Of a stretch of DNA of 64,000 nt, positions 62,642-64,000 are shown in pieces (the first letter of the stretch is position 1; the number at the start of each line of letters is the position of its first letter). The DNA is from Varroa destructor. Its lineage: Eukaryota; Arthropoda; Arachnida; Mesostigmata; Varroidae. A model generated the notes under the pieces. It was not told the DNA's origin. It was given only the letters and a program-made list of their open reading frames with translations, and made no database searches. A program made the position numbers and the translations under genes. Location of the stretch: NCBI RefSeq assembly GCF_002443255.2, contig NW_019211454.1, positions 12,794,248 to 12,858,247 on the forward strand, in the 5' to 3' direction.

Positions 62642-64000
62642 TACTTTCTCCCTATCGGGGAAAAATAAAACTGTGTCCCCTGACACGGAACAACCGACGC
62701 ATGTGCCAAAGGGCTATTCTATAAACGATCCTAAAGTGTAAGGGCTGCATAGGTATTCGAACAAACGTTCCAGCTGCGACTACGCTTGTCAGCATTTGAA
62801 ACATCTCACCCGGTCACGCCGAATTTTAACATAAACGCAGCGAAATTTAATTATTCTCCATATTTATATTATTTGCTTGATTAATATATTACATGTTGCC
62901 AAGTAGGTCACAAAGTTTATGTTGAAGATTCAAAGACCCAGAGCGATTACATTTTTCATTCGACCCACGCGTCATCTTTTCCAGCAATGCTTGAATAAAA
63001 TCTTATGGTGACCATCACTTTCCTACTATCTCCTAATCTATATTATATCCTATACCCCCCACTACTTACGCATGTTGTTTATAAAGCTGCATCGTTCATA
63101 ATAACAAAAATCCTATATCATGTCCGGCGCTCAATGAACACCTACTTAAACGGCTGGCTAGGCAGTGCAGGTCGTTACTAACTAACGTCTCAAACATTGC
63201 TAGACGCTCACCGGGCGCGTTCAACGCTTGATGCGTCGTCATTGAATGGCCGTAAATGCAGTCGCCTCAGTGACCAACGACGCGTACCGCTGTAAAGCAA
63301 GAAAAAGATAATGAAAAGAAAAAGAAACATTGTAGCACGTAAATGATCTTCTATTTCTCGCCAAATATACATCAGAATCTTTTAGATTATTAGATAGACA
63401 CGCGTCATCGTCAGTTTTACAATGATAACTTACTATGCGACGACTGTTTCTGCTGATACTGTTCACTGGCGTAGGTGTCTAATGTATAGTGCCAATGACT
63501 TCTACGCAATGGTAAAAGATGAGCCGTTGAAGTAGTTTCCATGCGCTGTCTGGACGTCGCCCGTACGTCAACGTAATCCGTCGCATTGTTACTATAATAA
63601 CTGTTCTAATATTTCACCTATATATCATCTGCATTCGATCCGTGTCGAATTATTGGACGGCAGAGGCCTTACGGACAGTGTAAATTGGATACGGTACGCC
63701 ATGTCAGGCCACTTCACCCCAACGTTTCGACCCACAAAAAATGCTATAGCAAACACGCGCTACTACTAAAAAGCCCATTGATATACAGCGTCATTTCCTA
63801 TGTAATTCGTATATGCGCGCTATCCGATCAGGAGTATAGATACTGAAGAGAATCTTTCAAAGCGAATTAACGCTAATCCGCTGGTTGAATCTGGTGTACG
63901 CCATTAGGCATATAGAACATGTTTTTTTTTCTATTGATTTGTGCCTAAAGTAATAAAAAGTCCATCTGGAGAAAATGTTTTGCCTTTGAAGAATCACGCA
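62642..64000. other. Gene-free stretch
   Basis: AT-rich unique sequence. The only frame of note (63239-63466, -) has no motif. No gene or repeat is recognised up to the window edge. Confidence 0.55.

Noticed and set aside
1..64000. Bacterial-type features: operons, CRISPR arrays, terminators, rRNA
   Set aside because: No regularly spaced repeats, no tandem long ORFs, and abundant animal-type microsatellites and retrotransposon relics.

Overview
This window looks like non-coding DNA from an animal nuclear genome. It is AT-rich (G+C roughly 40 % by eye) and CpG does not look depleted. It carries many short microsatellites and small decayed transposon pieces. No complete gene is visible on either strand. 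The longest open frames are about 125 to 150 codons, which is roughly what chance gives in 64 kb at this composition, and none looks like a conserved domain over its whole length. I saw no bacterial operon layout, rRNA, intact tRNA, CRISPR array or phage gene. An invertebrate, perhaps an arthropod such as a mite or tick, fits best; that is an inference from composition and repeat types, not a marker-based identification.

The identifiable content is mostly fossil mobile DNA. (1) A degenerate non-LTR retrotransposon reverse transcriptase (RTE-like) at about 16745-17365 on + shows RT blocks in the right order, broken by frameshifts and stops. (2) An LTR-retrotransposon (Ty3/gypsy) RT/RNase H connection and RNase H start lies at 34697-34969 on +, with a possible second gypsy RT piece just downstream. 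(3) A Ty1/copia fragment with the ATRPDVSYAV signature lies at 25999-26104 on +. (4) A Jockey/CR1-type RT fragment with an LYADETKV box lies near 47000-47100 on -. (5) Several degraded tRNA-like sequences (box A and box B) look like SINE heads; two of them share the word ACGGTATGGTA.

The strongest structured element is a near-perfect hairpin at 15212-15265. It has 22-nt arms (17 bp, one mismatch, 4 bp) around a 10-nt loop, the geometry of a small-RNA precursor. Other structures are a long TA tract followed by a perfect AT palindrome (44416-44520), an exact 31-bp tandem duplication (29736-29797), and scattered short islands with a purine-any-pyrimidine codon rhythm.

A single candidate coding exon on - (22877-22984) has a strong splice donor and G/C-ending codons. 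With the lack of long ORFs, it leaves open that much of the window is intronic or the flank of a long-intron gene. A few short ORFs with signal-peptide-like or membrane segments are recorded with low confidence. Nothing here amounts to a clear multi-gene system.
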